The notes beneath the pieces are model-generated. The model was given only the letters and a program-made list of their open reading frames with translations. It had not been told where the DNA came from and did not search any database. From the NCBI GenBank assembly GCA_013396915.1, contig VWZL01004631.1, forward strand, positions 381,841 through 445,840: a DNA stretch of 64,000 bases, read 5' to 3'. Source of the DNA: Stercorarius parasiticus (Eukaryota > Chordata > Aves > Charadriiformes > Stercorariidae). A program made the translations under genes and the position numbers. Shown here one piece after another: positions 1 through 13,660 of the stretch (its first letter is position 1; the number at the start of each line of letters is the position of its first letter).

Positions 1-3000
1 CAGCTAGATTTCATTTCATTTGCATTCCCTTTATCTCCAAATTTTGCAATCCATGTTTGTTTAAAAAAAAAAAAAAGCAACCCAAACCTATGATGTTTGT
101 CTGGGAAGGTGTACCCAGGCAGTATTGTTGATGGCTTCACTTAGTTCTGTGTAGTCACTGATGTAGTTTATATTCCTTAGTACTACTTCATTGTTTAGAA
201 AAAATAGCATCCGTGCTGTTGCTGGGATCCTCCTGTTTTTCTTGAGGGTTGCAGTACTATTTGCTTTCTTCCAGTCTTGTAGTAAGTCCACATGCTCTTC
301 AAAGGTACATACCAGTATACATTGATTCATTATCTCACAGGTTTCCACATATAAAATAGTTGTCATAAGATTTAGGAACTTCAAATTTTTTCTTTTCCCT
401 TCTCCATCCCCTTTCTTTTTCCCACCTCCAGCCCCAAAGTGCAAATGCACAAAGCAAGTGATTATAGAGTAGCTGTTACTCAGCACTGGTATGTGGAACT
501 AGATAGTCTAGAGAAGATACTCCTCATACATAAAACCATAAAACTCTCCTAGCATCTTTTAATGAGCTTACCACGAAAGACCAGAATGTGCATTGTGTCA
601 CAGGAGAGAGCAGAAGAGATCAACAGTATCATTGAACTCTTAATTCTGTGGCAACAGGGAGTTGTTAACATCAGCTAAGCACCTTTGCCCAAGAAGTGAA
701 CAAAGCAAGCAACATTTTTTTACTTAGTTTTTTTGTCTCCAGTCACTCACCTCTTTCAGTAGAGTATCAGCTGTTGTTTCTGTAATCTCCTTAGCGCTGC
801 TGTTAGCTTCTCTTTGCTATTCAATCTGCTTACTCAACCATCTTTTATACTGTGACAGCTACACCCTCACGTAATAATAACTTGTTTTTATGCAGTGCAT
901 TCACCTTAGTGGTTTACCCAGCCTGCCCATGAGCTAACAAACCTGAAAACTGTTTTAATGGGAAACTGCCTGACAACTGGTTTTCTAGTCTGTTAGTGAT
1001 ATGTTTTACGTGATTACAAGATCACCTCAAGTATGGCTTCAAAGATCTATAGCAAATGGTGTAAATTTTTCATAGATCTATGTGGTAAAGAAGAATTTCA
1101 GTCTGCAATGGATTTTTTCCCACTAAGTTGCAATGATTTGGAAAAGGATTTTCTCAATGAAGCCACTTTTACCGTAGAGAGTTTCCATATGCTTTTCAGA
1201 CATTGAAACTTTACTAATGGAGGTTCAACGCCCAGAGTTAACATAGAGTTTAAAATTGAAGAAGTAAGTAACCTTTTTCATCCAGAGAGCCCTTGTGATT
1301 GTTTCAGTCATCTTAAGACAATGCATTTAAGTGGCTGCCAGTTACGTGGATTTCTACTGGCGGCTTGGGGAAGTCCCTCTCCATTCTCCCCCAGTTTCCG
1401 TGACCTGGAGCTTGAGCAGCGGCCTCTTACTGCAGAGATTGTTATTCTTTAACAGAGTGTGGCTCTATGCTTGGAGGGATCTTGCTATAGTGTTTTAATG
1501 AGCCTTTCTACTAAGTCCAGATAGAGAAAGTCCAAGAGCAAATAATGCAGCTATTTCTGCTCCTGTCTGCCTTGCTGGGCTCTTGCTCAGGTTGCAGGGA
1601 GTAATACGCAATTCTTTGTGCCATCACAGGCTTGGTGCAAACAGCATGACATACTTCTGTGGAAGAGTGTTAGCTTTCATCTTGCAACATTTTTGTTTGC
1701 TCGATTACTTTTTTTTCTTACTGACCTTCTTTTCCCAAGCCAAATGATTTTTTTTAATTTTTTTTTTATTTTTTTAATCAGAGACTACCTAAGGGCAAAG
1801 CTTGTTCATCCCCCTTAAATTACCGGATATAAATCTTGATTCAGTGACACATCATAGGAAAAAAAATGATTTATTGCTGATTTCATAAGAGTTACTTAGA
1901 TAACACATACTCTTCAGTTTCAATATGGTCCCTACCAGTGTGAATATCAGGTGAAAACCATTGAAATTTGGTCTTTGAGGTATTCCAATAATATAAAGAT
2001 CAGCAATGTTTTGATAGAGGAAGTTAGACAAGTATATATGGGTTTGAGATCTGGGAAAAAAACATAACTATAGCTTTTGCTAGAGCTTAATGGGTGGTGT
2101 GTGAAAATCCTCATGAAAGCAGCGTGGTAAGGAAAACATCCATTTGTTCTTGATTTCAAAATGGGGAAGTAATTGTATTTCCTACTATCTAAAGGGTAGG
2201 AAAAAATGCTGAAGGAGATGTTATTATGAAGAAGACAGGATGTTTCATAGGACATAACACTGCTCAGTAGGTGAAAATGTAGAGTGCATAAATCACTGAA
2301 TAAAATTGTAGTGTTTAGACTTCGCCTATGTGAAACAGCGAAGTGTCTTTAAGTCTGAGAAGCCCCCAAACATTGTTCTTATTATTTGCTGCTCTGGAGT
2401 GAATTTCCTTTGCTGTATCCTAGCCAAGGATAACAGCAGTAAACCTCAGCCCTGCCAGAGGGAATAAAGTGGCGTGAGCAATTTCACTTTCCTAACGGCT
2501 GAAGACATTGGCTCACTTTTGTTGCTGAAGGTACAAGAATACCGCCAGATAATTGAGCCATGGGGTTTAAAAGCAAGCATTGGTGGTTGATCTGTGTGTA
2601 TGGGTGGCTGGCAGACTCTTTCATGAGCGGTGGAGAGGCGGACAGTCTATGGGACAGCTTTTTACTGACAAAATCACTCTCTGGACCAGGAGTTATCCTC
2701 CTCCATTGCAGCTGGAGTTGCGAGTGTGGATTATCTTCTTAATATAAAGATTATTGGATCTGTGGGTTTTGTTACAAAATGCTCAGAAAAGCAGTGAAAA
2801 GTTTTCTTCCCCTCGTCTTCCCTGAGATTAGAGCCCATCATGTGAACTAGTAACATGGGCGCTCAACTATACTGTGACGGTAACAATGATTTGGCAGCAC
2901 TATTTGTGAGTCTAATAGTGGCTCTGAGGGAACAGCCGTTTCAGCAGACCAATAGTAATCTGCAAATTGCTCATACTTTTTGGAGCTGATACATCAGAAC

Positions 3001-4045
3001 TTTACATTGAAATTTGAAGGCAGCTTTGGGAGTGGAGAGTAGAGAGAAAGGGGGTTTGACCATTATGTGTCAGCAGTCGGAGAAGTGATCATCTCCAGTA
3101 CCGCACACTCCTGAGAAAAGTGGGGTTTGAACCATATACTTGCAGATAAAAATGGAGATAAAACAGGAGATCCTTCTTCTCTCTAATTTTGTTCTTTTAT
3201 GCCATAACTGTAAAAAATTAAAATTTAACATGCTTCTGAACTACATTCATTGGCTGGGTACTTCCCAATGTACTCAGTAGACTGTACTCGGTTAACTTCA
3301 GTTACGATAGCATCAAGGACGTAAAGCTGTTAAAAATCAACCTTACAAGGTTTTCTCAAGGAGAAAGTATCTGCAGTTGAGGTTTTGAAGAATATTTGAA
3401 ATCTAGTAATACTACACATACGGAAGCCTCCAAAATTTGGGCTCTAATCTTTACAGTTTAGTTTGCTCCAAATTATTGAAGAGCTTAACTGAAGAGCTGG
3501 GGAAATACTTGGATCAATGAATTTACCCTGGGCATGAATTTGTCCTGAAAAACACAAAATCACAGATTTTGTGATCTGTGCCAGGTTTGGTAATTTTTCA
3601 GCTGTATGGTAACTGTAGAAGATTATAGCCCAAGATTTCTCTTGGAATTTGATTATGGTACTATAAAATATGAAACATCTGAAATCTGTGTGGGATGAAT
3701 AAAGCCAAACTGACCTATGAGATGAAAAGCAGAAGCCAATGGCGGTGGTGATTAGTGAAGACTATAGAGCAATTTGGAGTTGCATATCAGAATAACTTTT
3801 GCCTTCTATTTTCTGACGGAAAATAAAAGACCATCTTCTTGTCACCATCTTTAGGGTACTTTTTTGGCCTTCTGACTGAAATATCCCTATATTTGGGTAT
3901 GACCAGGCAGCAAAGCTGGAAATGCCCTTCTCTGACACTTCTGTCAAAATTTTGTCTCCTCTACAGCCGTTAGAAGTACTTATACACATCCTCTGACTCG
4001 ACCTCTGCTGTATTACTTGCAAGCTCACCTGAAGTTGCTGTGTAG
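1..4045. other. Intergenic, no recognised gene
   Basis: I recognise no gene here. Two open stretches stand out but match no family I know. A 132-codon minus-strand frame covers 88-486. A plus-strand frame is open from 1,000 to 1,449 apart from one TGA at 1,204-1,206. By mammalian gene order (TECTB, GUCY2G, ACSL5) this side of the window should lead towards ACSL5, but I saw no ACSL5 sequence. A short T-rich run lies near 1,740-1,780. Confidence 0.5.
88..486 (-). other. Unassigned 132-codon open reading frame
   Basis: An uninterrupted minus-strand frame of 132 codons. The first part is low in complexity, with a Gly/Lys-rich stretch (GAGGGKKKGDGEGKRKN). The second half has more ordinary composition, including EEHVDLLQDWKKAN and NEVVLRNINYISDY. 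I recognise no domain and see no convincing splice sites that would make it an exon. It could be a chance frame, an exon fragment or an old retrocopy. The evidence is length alone. Confidence 0.15.
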
Positions 4046-4182
4046 GATTGAGCAGATGAATTGTGGAGCTCTGTGGAAAAGCAAATCAGTCAATGTCACC
4101 ATTGCTGCTGAGCTCAGGCACAACACAAAAGATGGAACCCTTCACCAGGAAAATGTCAAGTACATATCATCTGCTGCTAGAC
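4046..4182 (+). other. Orphan exon-like segment with good splice signals
   Basis: A 137-base segment that looks like an internal coding exon. It is preceded by a TAG acceptor (4,043-4,045) and followed by a near-consensus donor GTAAGT at 4,183. One frame is open right through it, giving about 45 residues beginning IEQMNCGALWKSKSVNVTIA and ending QENVKYISSAAR. The flanking frame stays open for only a short way. I do not recognise the family. It lies upstream of and on the same strand as the GUCY2G remnant, so it could be one of that gene's earlier exons, but the residues match no receptor guanylyl cyclase motif I know. It may equally be chance. Confidence 0.3.
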
Positions 4183-7100
4183 GTAAGTTTCAGTTTAAAT
4201 ACAGTTTTCCCCTGCCTGTTGAATCTGTGGGTGGTATTCTTGCAAAGTGTCAGCAGGAATGCATTAAAGGAGCAAAGTTAAGTACAAATAAGCTTGGCTT
4301 TATCAGAATTTTACTTTTCGCCTTTCTTACCTAGGAAGGTAAGACAGTGCTGTGCTGAGGTAAGAAACGATTGTAATGCAGAGCACTTTTCTCTTATACT
4401 ATGGGATATAGAAATGGAACGGTGTTGCAAGTGGTGATTATTTCCTTAGTGCATATTTAGGTTTTAACACTAAATAAATGCTTCCTGGTTTGTTATGGTT
4501 AATATTCAAGTGTGTAATAAACAGTTGGTCAAAGGCTGTCAGTTTTTGAGGATATATGCGGTTTCCGAAGACTGTAGCATTTCCAAAACTCTGTGGACTC
4601 CGTCCTTACTGTTAGCTGTTTAAAGGATGATTTATATTTCTTACTAGCTCTGGCAGAAATGCTGTGAGGCTTTATAAACAGGAAACGTTCCTCTCCGTGC
4701 TAGAATGCAGCTCAGGTACTGTGCTGTTAGTGAATATGGAAAAACTGCTATTGTGACTAATACTGCAGCCATCCTCTTTGCAATTTCTTTTATGGACTTC
4801 ATTCTGTTACACACTTCGGTAGTGTACTGCAAGTCAGAACACTCAGCAAGGATTACGGTGTGCTGAACACTATGACACAGAGACAAATGGCACCTCCGTC
4901 TAGAATAACCAGTAGCTTAAAAACGCAATTCATCCAAAAATCTGAATCTAAATGGGTATCTGATCCAGTTATTGGAGTATCTCTAATTACAATGTCTGTA
5001 CTCACGGAGATTTCATAGCAGTCTGCATCTGAGCTCTGTAGGAGTCTGCTGTGTGCATCTTGCAAGTGCATGATTTATGGAAGTTGTGATCACTGAAGGT
5101 AGTTTCCAAACTCATTCTTACATCGTTTTGACAATACATATATATTGTCTTCTGTGATGTTATCTGAAAAAGACATACAATTCTATATTGCAGCACATGC
5201 CATGGAGTCTAGCTGGGTGAATTATACGCAAATAAATGATCTTCTGACAGGCTACTTCTTGGCATTGTACTTGGCCCCAAGACCATGCTGATAGCATGCG
5301 CTGCTTTCCCCTTTGCTTGGGGCATCCTAACTGTGCAGGAGGAGGACTTTGCTCTACTTACTGTAGATTAAGCATTTTGCTTTTGCCTGGGGGGAGGGGA
5401 GGAGCAAAGTGTTCACATATGAAACTACGAATATAATAAACTCTGACCTAAATCACTCCCACACATGACGTGACTGCACATTCAGTACTTCAACAGGACA
5501 GTGCAAATCAGAACAGTAACTTTCTGACCTTCCTGAAGTGCACAAAAAGTGGTACAAGTCAGAAAATATATATAAAAGCAAAAGATCAGAAAGAAGGCAG
5601 AAAACTCTCCTCCTCCACCTACCAGGCTGTTTAGAGCCAGGTGACAATGAATTAATGGAAAAGGAGAAGGCAGAAACTGCATTTTATTAACTGCCGCAAT
5701 GGTGGGGGGTTGTGGAGAGAGAGGCGGTCGACGGTAGGGTTGGGCATATGAAGAGTGTTGGGTGAGGTGTGCCTACCTGCCAGGCTGCTGATTTCCAGAG
5801 TGGAGCAGGAAAGGAGCCCATACCAGTCCTCCGGGGCTTTTCCGGGACACACTGTTCTGCTACCAACCGTGACTCACCTGTTTGTGTAGGGCTCAGACCA
5901 TCCCTGCTTATCAGCACTAGTTAATGCCCACTGTAATGAGGGGGTCTCCCCACCCACCCGCAGTCTCCAGACACTGGAGAAATAAAGGCTGTACATGTGT
6001 CTCTTCCTTGGGAAAGATCTGGGGGCAGCGGTTACTCCTGGACTCTCAGGACTTTGAAAGATATTGTCACTAGTTCTGGGCATGAAAACTGGGATATTTT
6101 CCCAGGGAGGGAGGGGAACTTTGTTCTTGTTACTGTTTCTTTTCCCCATTGGAAAATTCTAACTTTTTCAGAAATTTGGGTAAAAAATGGGGAATTGACT
6201 TTGTCTTGAAAAGTCCCACAGTTTTGAAAGAGGGAGAAATATCCTCTTCCGTTTTTAAAAAATGGGAAAATGCTCTCTTGTGTAACTGGAAGCTGCTAAA
6301 TTCCAAGATATGGATGAAGCTCTGGGCTTTTAACACAAGATTGCCAGAAAAAAAAAAAGGTGTTTTAATAAATATTTTACAGCTTTTTAGTAAAATATAT
6401 GCTTCTTAAAATGGGTTTTCCTCCACAGAAGGAGAGGAGAGAGAAGAAGAAAGGATGAACGAAGCTGTTTCTTGTTGTCTTTAGTTGTCACTGATGTCTT
6501 GTTTGCAAATGTTTCTGTGCTGGTTTAGGTTGCTACCCACCATCACTCAAGCAAATGCTTTTTACAGGGATTTTTCTATCACTTGATAATTTGTTTTGAT
6601 ATTCTGCAAGAAGTTATTTTTCTGTACAACAAAGAGAAACCTGCAGCTGGCAATCTTTTTGCATAAAAAGCAGTCCTTTCTTGTATTACCTCCAAGCAGT
6701 TTACTTTAAGGAGTCAATAATGTGTAGAATATTGGTGGCAGTTTCCAGCTGCCAGAAAATGCCTAATTTTCCATCATTTTCCATCATTTCCAGGGACACA
6801 CCTGTGGTTAAATTCTGTACATACGTGTTTGTTATGTGGTGACAAATTCAGTTCACGTAATATTAGCACTGATCCGTAGCTCTGTTTGCTCTGTGACAAA
6901 CGGGAAGGGAAATGACTCTGTGTGCTTCTTCACTTCCCCCTCGCACTTGCAATCATCATTTTAATCTGCAATCTTCAGATATGCTGGAAGTTAAACAGAT
7001 CTGCTAAATGGGAAACTTGTCTTTGTTGTCTAACAGTTTAAAATATGCAGCAAGGCGGTAAGACTAACTTAACTTTTTTGTCGGTCAATAGGAGAAAATC

Positions 7101-10100
7101 AACAAATAAAGTAATACATTAAAATTCTCACAACCCACCAGGGAGCTGACCTTAATTTCTAGTCTCTTCAGGGGACTGGTTGGATTAAATGCTGGAGTTA
7201 CTAACTGCATGCCAGAGGAGGGGCACCGTTTCTGGTTTTCAGGACAGTAGTGTGCTCAAAGCCTAGGAGCTTGTGTTCCTGGTCACCCTTGGCTCTCCTG
7301 GGGAATCTACTAAGTATTTAGATTGTTTGGAAGAGGGCTAGGGAAGGCTTGAAGGGACAGCCCTTTCACAGCTCACTGTCTTCAGAGGAAGAGGTTTGAC
7401 ATTGTGCTCCCTGCTTTACAGCATTTGCCTCATATGATATTCTAATTAAGACTCCTCCTTTTCCCAGTTTGTCATTTCCTCAGATTTGCATACCTGAATA
7501 AATTTGTTTCCAACCAAAGTGCATCTGAGGCACCCTTGTGTGTTTTTCAGTCCCCGGGGACTAAGGGATCACAAACTCAATGTAGGAGTGACGAAGGAAA
7601 TTTCTAGGCATGTTTTTTGTTCATTCCTACTTGAAGAATGATAGTAGCTAGTTCTAGATATGGATTGTCAATTAATTATTATGGTCTGGAATCACAGCTG
7701 CATTTGGGACAAAGTTGGAATGTATTTACTGAAAATGAAATTTACTTTTAACTGAAAATGATTTGGTAAATACCAAACCCAGACAGCATCTTGAGACTGC
7801 TGCCTTTTGTTGGTTAAGGTATGTTCTTACTCGGTGTTCCAGCATGATACGGTCCTGCTGTATGACATGCCTGTAAAGGAAGTGTTAAATCATGGGGTTA
7901 TATCTGTAAAAAAAGAAGTGAAATAATGGGAAGGACATTTGAGATCAAAGAGCAGTTACTGTGAATCTGAAACTGCAATAAAATACATTTGTGTGGTAAG
8001 CATTCAATGAGGCGCTTTTCCTGGTTGTATACAATGGGAGTTAACCAAGAGACCATAATCAACCCATCATAGGTTGTACCTGGAGCGGTAGTTGCAGGAC
8101 TTGTGAGCATGTACCAGCGATAGCTGTATTTTGAGGTGATAGCTAAATGTACTGTTGTAACTGTCACTAGATGAGTATGAGAACAGTACCTCCAATTTGG
8201 GTCCAGGCAGTTCTGACAAAATGACCCACTTACCTTAGGCAGTTCTCAGAATAACCTTTTCTTTTGCCTTTTAACTCCAGGTCATCGTGAGATTGCTGGG
8301 TTAGGGAGAGGGACGGCTCCAGGGCAGGCAGGCAGCGGAAGCTGAGTAAGATGCAATGATTTTATAATCTGACCAGCTGCAGCATCACCACTGATTACTG
8401 GCTTGGTGCCAGTCCCACGTGGTTCAGACAGTTCATCAGCCAATGTGCAGGCTGTCCCCTACCTGGCATTCTAGGAAAATTATTTTTGAATGTCTGTTGT
8501 CCTTCCCTCCACTAATAAGCAGAGGAAATTTGACAGGTATCTGTCTGTCCTGGGTCTTTGCCATTGAATTACAAACCTTGCTGGAATATGCTAGGCAAGT
8601 CTACAGTATTTGGTGAAGAGTGCCCTGATTTAGTCCAAAACTGGGAATGCATGTTGTGCCTTGACCAAGCTCATTAGCCCAGCTGCTCTGGAGAAAGAAA
8701 ACACATTTAGAAAGGCTGCTGAGCGGAAGGGAGAGTTGTGGCACGAGAACAGGAGCTGTACATCCTAGGCTCTTGGTGCTCCCCTCCCTTGGAATATGCT
8801 TTCTGTTTCTTTTGAACATGCAGCACAAGCACAATGTGCCTTTGAAAAGTGGTGTAGTTAGTTCATCCATCTGTCCCAAGTCCTAGTAAAATCCCTGTTG
8901 GTTCCAGAGGAACAGCGAAAGAGGCAGTATAAGGGTCAGGAAAGCGTCTTGTCCTGAAAGCTCCTGTAACGCCTTCTCTGGGTTTTGCTGGGAGCTGCAG
9001 AATGTTTAGGGAGCACAGATGCCTCAGCCATATCACCCCCAGTAGATACCACAAGGTCTTTCTCAGAAGAGGGCGGCAGGTGATGGTAGAAGAGGTATGG
9101 CCACTTCTTCACCAGCCTGGAAAGTACCACATTTGAGACACTGTGTCATGGTGTAGATCTGTTGTCTGTGCAATAGCTTGTGGAAGGGCTTTGGTGTAAC
9201 TGGAGCCTGAACTGTGATTTAGCACCACTTCTTCCTCAGGCAGGCTTGGATCCTGTTGGCTTCAACGTGAGCAGGGATGTTACATACATTATGTATGTTA
9301 CATATTTCTCAAAAAAAAAAAAGTTGCGGTAAAATATCCGTCCTTTGGCTGGCTGTAATTAGCAGGTTACTTTTATTGCACCTGAACAATCTGAGAAGGA
9401 TAAAATGTGCAGTTTGGAATCCTCTTGCTCTGCAGATTGTGATGGATTTCTAGAAGGAAAAAGGGATAAACTAATGGGGGAACGTCCAGTTTAACATGCA
9501 GCAAAGGCAGAGAGAAGCTGAGGCTGACCACATTCCTCTCATCCACAACTTTAAGGTGTTAAACGCCTTGTCCTCCTAGGCACTGCTGGCTCGGTGCACA
9601 TTGATGAATTGTGAGAAAGGAGCATGTTTTAGAAAAATGTACTTTATAGGTAGCTGGAAATTTTCCACTATCGGTATTCTTCACTCAAATAAAGATGATT
9701 TTCCATGAAGGAACTATATTTTAACAGGTTTTGATATTTTTTTCCCCTTTCCAAAGTATTTTCTTTTATTTGTAGCTTGTCTCCCACTTTCTGAAATTTC
9801 TGTGGGGAAGAAAACATTCCATTTTAAAAAACTTGTGGTGTTGAGCTTTAGATGACAAAGCAGTTTGGTGTGTGTCCCCCACAATTTGTGAAATAAAGTA
9901 AACATGAAAGAAGAAAGATAGTAGAAATGGATTCTTAAATAGCTGCCTGCACCTAGCTGCGGTTCAACAAAATAAATGGCCTCTGTCAGCTGGCTGGCTG
10001 GCTTTCCTCCTAAAGACAGGCCACTTTCTGAACTTCATAAGAATATTGACAAACTTCACTTACAAGCGAGAATTTTTAAGAGTTGCAAGAACTGAACTGT

Positions 10101-12229
10101 CAAGTATGTTGGGGAGTGAGGAAAGTACTGCTTTTTTCAAAGATGACAGTGAGTTTTTATAAATGTTAACTAACAGAAGTTTGTGGTGTGCACAGTCACA
10201 TTGAAAAAAAAAAAGGGGGGGGTGCATGTGTGAGGTGGGAACTAAAGCTTAGAAGGATTAAGCCGTAAGTTAAAGTTAGCGTCTTCCGGAGTTGGTCACC
10301 AAAATAAAGTTGAACCCTCCTTGATGAATTAGGAGCCCTGAAAGTCAGGGCATGTAGCTTTGTGAGCAAGTTTAAATTTAGTCAAGAGATCAGACCAATA
10401 TTGTCAAAGGTGTTCTCTGGTCTGGCTGCACAGTCATCACCGGGCAATCATTCGGGCTGATTTTCAGAGGTTTTAAGCCCCTCGGTTGAAACCCTCTGTA
10501 GGAAAGCCAGGGCAAAGACGGCATCTGCCGAGCCCAGGCAGCTCCACACCTCGCAGGCTCCCGAGTGCTGATCGAACCAGTTCCACAGTTGCTCTCTGCT
10601 GCCAGAATGCTGCAAAGGTGCTGAAGTGCTGCCAAAGTTTACATGACGGCGAAGCAAGCTGACAGCGTGCTGCTGCACTAGTCCTGTTTTGCTGCAATAA
10701 TGCCTTGCTCCACTTCTCTGTACCTAGAAATAACTGATAAAAGAAAATCTTAATCCTGATATTTTTATAAACCATAAGATGTTAAGAAATGCCAGCAACT
10801 GGGCAGTCTCATATCAAATTATGCCCAACCTTCAGGTGACAATTACAAAGGAATGAGGATCTTATTTCGCTCTTGAGATGGAAACCTGGGCTCGGTGCCT
10901 GAGTTACAGCGCGCTGGGGCACAGCGCTGCTTTTAATAAATGACCACAAATAGAGAGCTGCAGTGGCAAACCTATAGCAAAAGAATTGTCATCCTGTCGT
11001 TGATCAGACATAATGTCTAACCTCGTTCTTCCCCTGTGGTTACTTGAACCAGTTTGCCCTTGTTTTGTGGTCAGTTCTAGTTGTTGGAGTGTAAAGTTCA
11101 CTTTTTCTAGAGCCTCTCCTCAGGACTGTTCCATTTTTCCTTCTCCTGTCTTTTTTTTTAATGTATTTTGGGCTAAAGCACCTTAAAGTTATTCCGAGGA
11201 CGAACTTCTGTTGGCACTGCTATATCCTTCCTAGCATTTCTGTTTCCTACTTGTTCTTTTCATTCTGTTTGTGCAGCAAAATCAGGTCTGGGTCTGTAAG
11301 CTGGGTCTGTTAGGTACCACTGGATTTAGGCATCAGCACTGAGATGAGCCGGTGGCCCGAGTCACTGGCAGATGTCTGAAGGTAGATGGGGCAATGCCAT
11401 GTAGCTGTAGCAGAACCATGACACTGTGTAGGCTGATGGGAAACAGGAGCTCCTCCGGGAGGGAAAGTTTGCTGGATGGAGAAGAGAGCTAGCAAAGTTT
11501 TCCAAAGCCATTGTTGTCAGGTTGTTATATTGCTTGTTTTGAACTATCTTTCATACAATCTTTTTTGGAAGTGCATATTTACATCCTGAAGGAGCTATAT
11601 TTACTTTATTTGCATTGAAACATAGAACGCATGAGAGGAGTATAGTCAGAGCAATGTATCTGTTTACTAAAGACGTCACCTTTAATCTTTGAAGACTTGT
11701 ATGGATTTTTGACCTTTTGATAAATGTTGTACAAGATTATAGAACTTACCTAAGCTTACTAGTAATTCCTTCGTTGGATTTCTAATGCCAGATGGAGATC
11801 CTGTCACTGGTTGTAAACTCTGTTACCAAAAAACTTAAACAATGCACCACTCCAAGCCCCCCCCAGCTTCCACCATGCACAAAATTTCAAGCAGCTCAGC
11901 AAAATTCCTTGGCAGTTTTATGTCTGTTTCAGCAACCGTGGCCACTATTTCTCTCCAGTTGTATCTAAAGCACTCACATGATACCTTCTTGTCCATTGCA
12001 TATTTCAAAGACAATTTCCCCTTATTTGATATTCATGTTTGTGTAGGTTCTGGCACTGACTCCTACTGGTTCCCTGAAAGCTTTCCTAAGTGGGGAGCTG
12101 AAACCCTTTATGGGAAGGACACATCCCTTTTCTTGTTACACACATTTTCAATCAAATACAAGTAATACTAAAATGAGAATAGCTGTACAAGGACCTGGGA
12201 TCATGATGAATCATGCTTGCTGTGTTCAG
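4183..12229. other. Gene-poor stretch before the GUCY2G remnant
   Basis: I identified no exon here. The N-terminal half of a receptor guanylyl cyclase (ligand-binding domain, membrane segment, start of the kinase-homology domain) would be expected in this stretch. None of its motifs is visible on the plus strand, so those exons are probably lost or decayed beyond recognition. Small features only: a perfect inverted repeat of about 17 bases (ACATACATTATGTATGT, near 9,282-9,298), a short CTGG run near 9,990-10,003, and an A-then-G homopolymer near 10,204-10,221. Confidence 0.5.
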
Positions 12230-12395
12230 AGATTGTCAACAGAATCAAGGACTCATCCCTACAGCCATCCCAGTGTGTGGAGAAGTGGAATGCAAGGATC
12301 ATCACCACGTTAAGAACTTGTCGGGATGAAAATACAGAGCAGAGACTGATTTTCTTCTCCGTGAAAAAGTGGTTAAGAGAAGCAAGCCATGAAGG
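12230..12395 (+). pseudogene. GUCY2G: GUCY2G remnant exon: end of kinase-homology domain
   Basis: The segment lies between a TTCAG acceptor and a GTGAGT donor and has an open frame starting EIVNRIKDSSLQP. It continues with TLRTCRDENTEQRL, then SVKKWLREASHEG. This is the kinase-homology C-lobe just before the cyclase linker; the family pattern is roughly CWxEnPxxRPxF followed by LREAS. The middle, where PPFRPS is expected after LQP, is scrambled. The conserved Trp after Cys is now Arg, and the Pro of the RP motif is now Leu. Splice sites look usable and the frame is intact, so this is the best-preserved exon. Confidence 0.8.
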
Positions 12396-13505
12396 GTGAG
12401 TTTTGCTCACTTGTGAAAGGCTTACTACCACACATACGTTGCACCTTTCGCTTGACAGGTATCAAAAGTGTTCTGTAGACCGTGTGAAATGTGCAGGAGT
12501 TCTTTGTTCACCACTCAAACGCGGCTGTTGTAGAGATGGGAAATAGTAGCTGCTGAACAGCCCACAACGACAATCTTCAGTGGTTTAAAGCAGGAAGTGA
12601 GGGCAATTAATATCCAGTTGAAACCAGATGTGATGTTAATTAGGCAAATAGTAAGCTAGTCTCTTTTTTTTAAATTCAGACTGTGGTTGCTTCAGGCGTC
12701 ACGGGTTTTTGGTACCTGTGGTCAATACTCTCCCTACTCATTTCAAATGTTTGTCTAGTCTCTTCTTGAAGCAAAATAGGTTCCATTAAGCTTGCTACAT
12801 ATTAAAAGCCTCAAAATAAGCTAAAAATATAAAATATATAAAAAGTGCCTCATCCTTTGCAGTTGTGCTTACTAAAAAGTAGATAACCCGATCTCCCCTC
12901 CCTGCAACTCCTTCCCTCAGGTAACTGCATTTTATTCCTTTCACTATCTCAGTATTTTATTCCATAATTAATCTATGATAGAATTTGGCCAGGATGCAAG
13001 CCCACAGCCTTGTGTCTTGTTAGATAGGTAGGTTACAATAGTTGTTATGGGGGACCCTGAGATTCCCTGTGTACGTGTTCTATTGCTTTTGCACTTTCTG
13101 TAAGCAGCTGCTCGTGGTCACTGTCAGAGGGAGACTTTTGAATTCGATGAACCTTTATTCTGCTCCAGTGAGGCCAGTGTTAAATTATGCCAGATGGGAA
13201 AATTATTTTCTTTCAAGATTATTTCTTCCCTCAGCAAGCTACCCCTTTAAACTGGTGTGAGAAATGACTAAGAAATTAGCCGTGCATGTAGATTCTGCAA
13301 AGATATGTGGTAGAAGGACCCAAGCATGATCAGACTATGGCACCTCATGAAAAGGTCTGGAATGTGGAACAGACGAGTCGTTCTCTCCCTTGCCGTGAAA
13401 TCCAGCCACCAGGAGGAAACTACTGGAATCTGAAACTATACACTATATGCTGCGTTGCTTGGCACCAGACAATAAACAACTGTGACCTTGTTGTATATGC
13501 CCCAG

Positions 13506-13660
13506 TAGGCACATTAGATCTTGGACAACATAGTGAGCAAACTGGAAAAATATGTTGATCGTTTGGAGGGACTGGTGCAGTTGGTGGCAGAGAAAAGGAA
13601 GATAGATGAGCTCTTGTCATCAGTGTGCCTGGAGTTTTTGACTGACACTCTATATAAATG
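13506..13660 (+). pseudogene. GUCY2G: GUCY2G remnant exon: dimerisation helix
   Basis: The frame reads LDNIVSKLEKYVDRLEGLVQ and continues LVAEKRKIDELLSS. This is the signalling or dimerisation helix that joins the kinase-homology and cyclase domains (family pattern: ILDxMxxKLExYaxxLEevVeERTxqLvaEKrK, then LLsxmLP). Relative to the family, about five residues (the EERTN part) are missing in frame. Just before ILDN the bases CACATTAG lack one base compared with the expected His-(Ile/Val)-Ser codons, which is a frameshift and also creates an in-frame TAG. The residues after LLSS no longer match MLPSF, and the 3' exon edge is uncertain. Confidence 0.8.

Noticed and set aside
1..12229. Possible ACSL5 exons, or N-terminal GUCY2G exons
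   Set aside because: Expected from gene order, but no AMP-binding, ligand-binding or kinase-lobe motif was visible on either strand.
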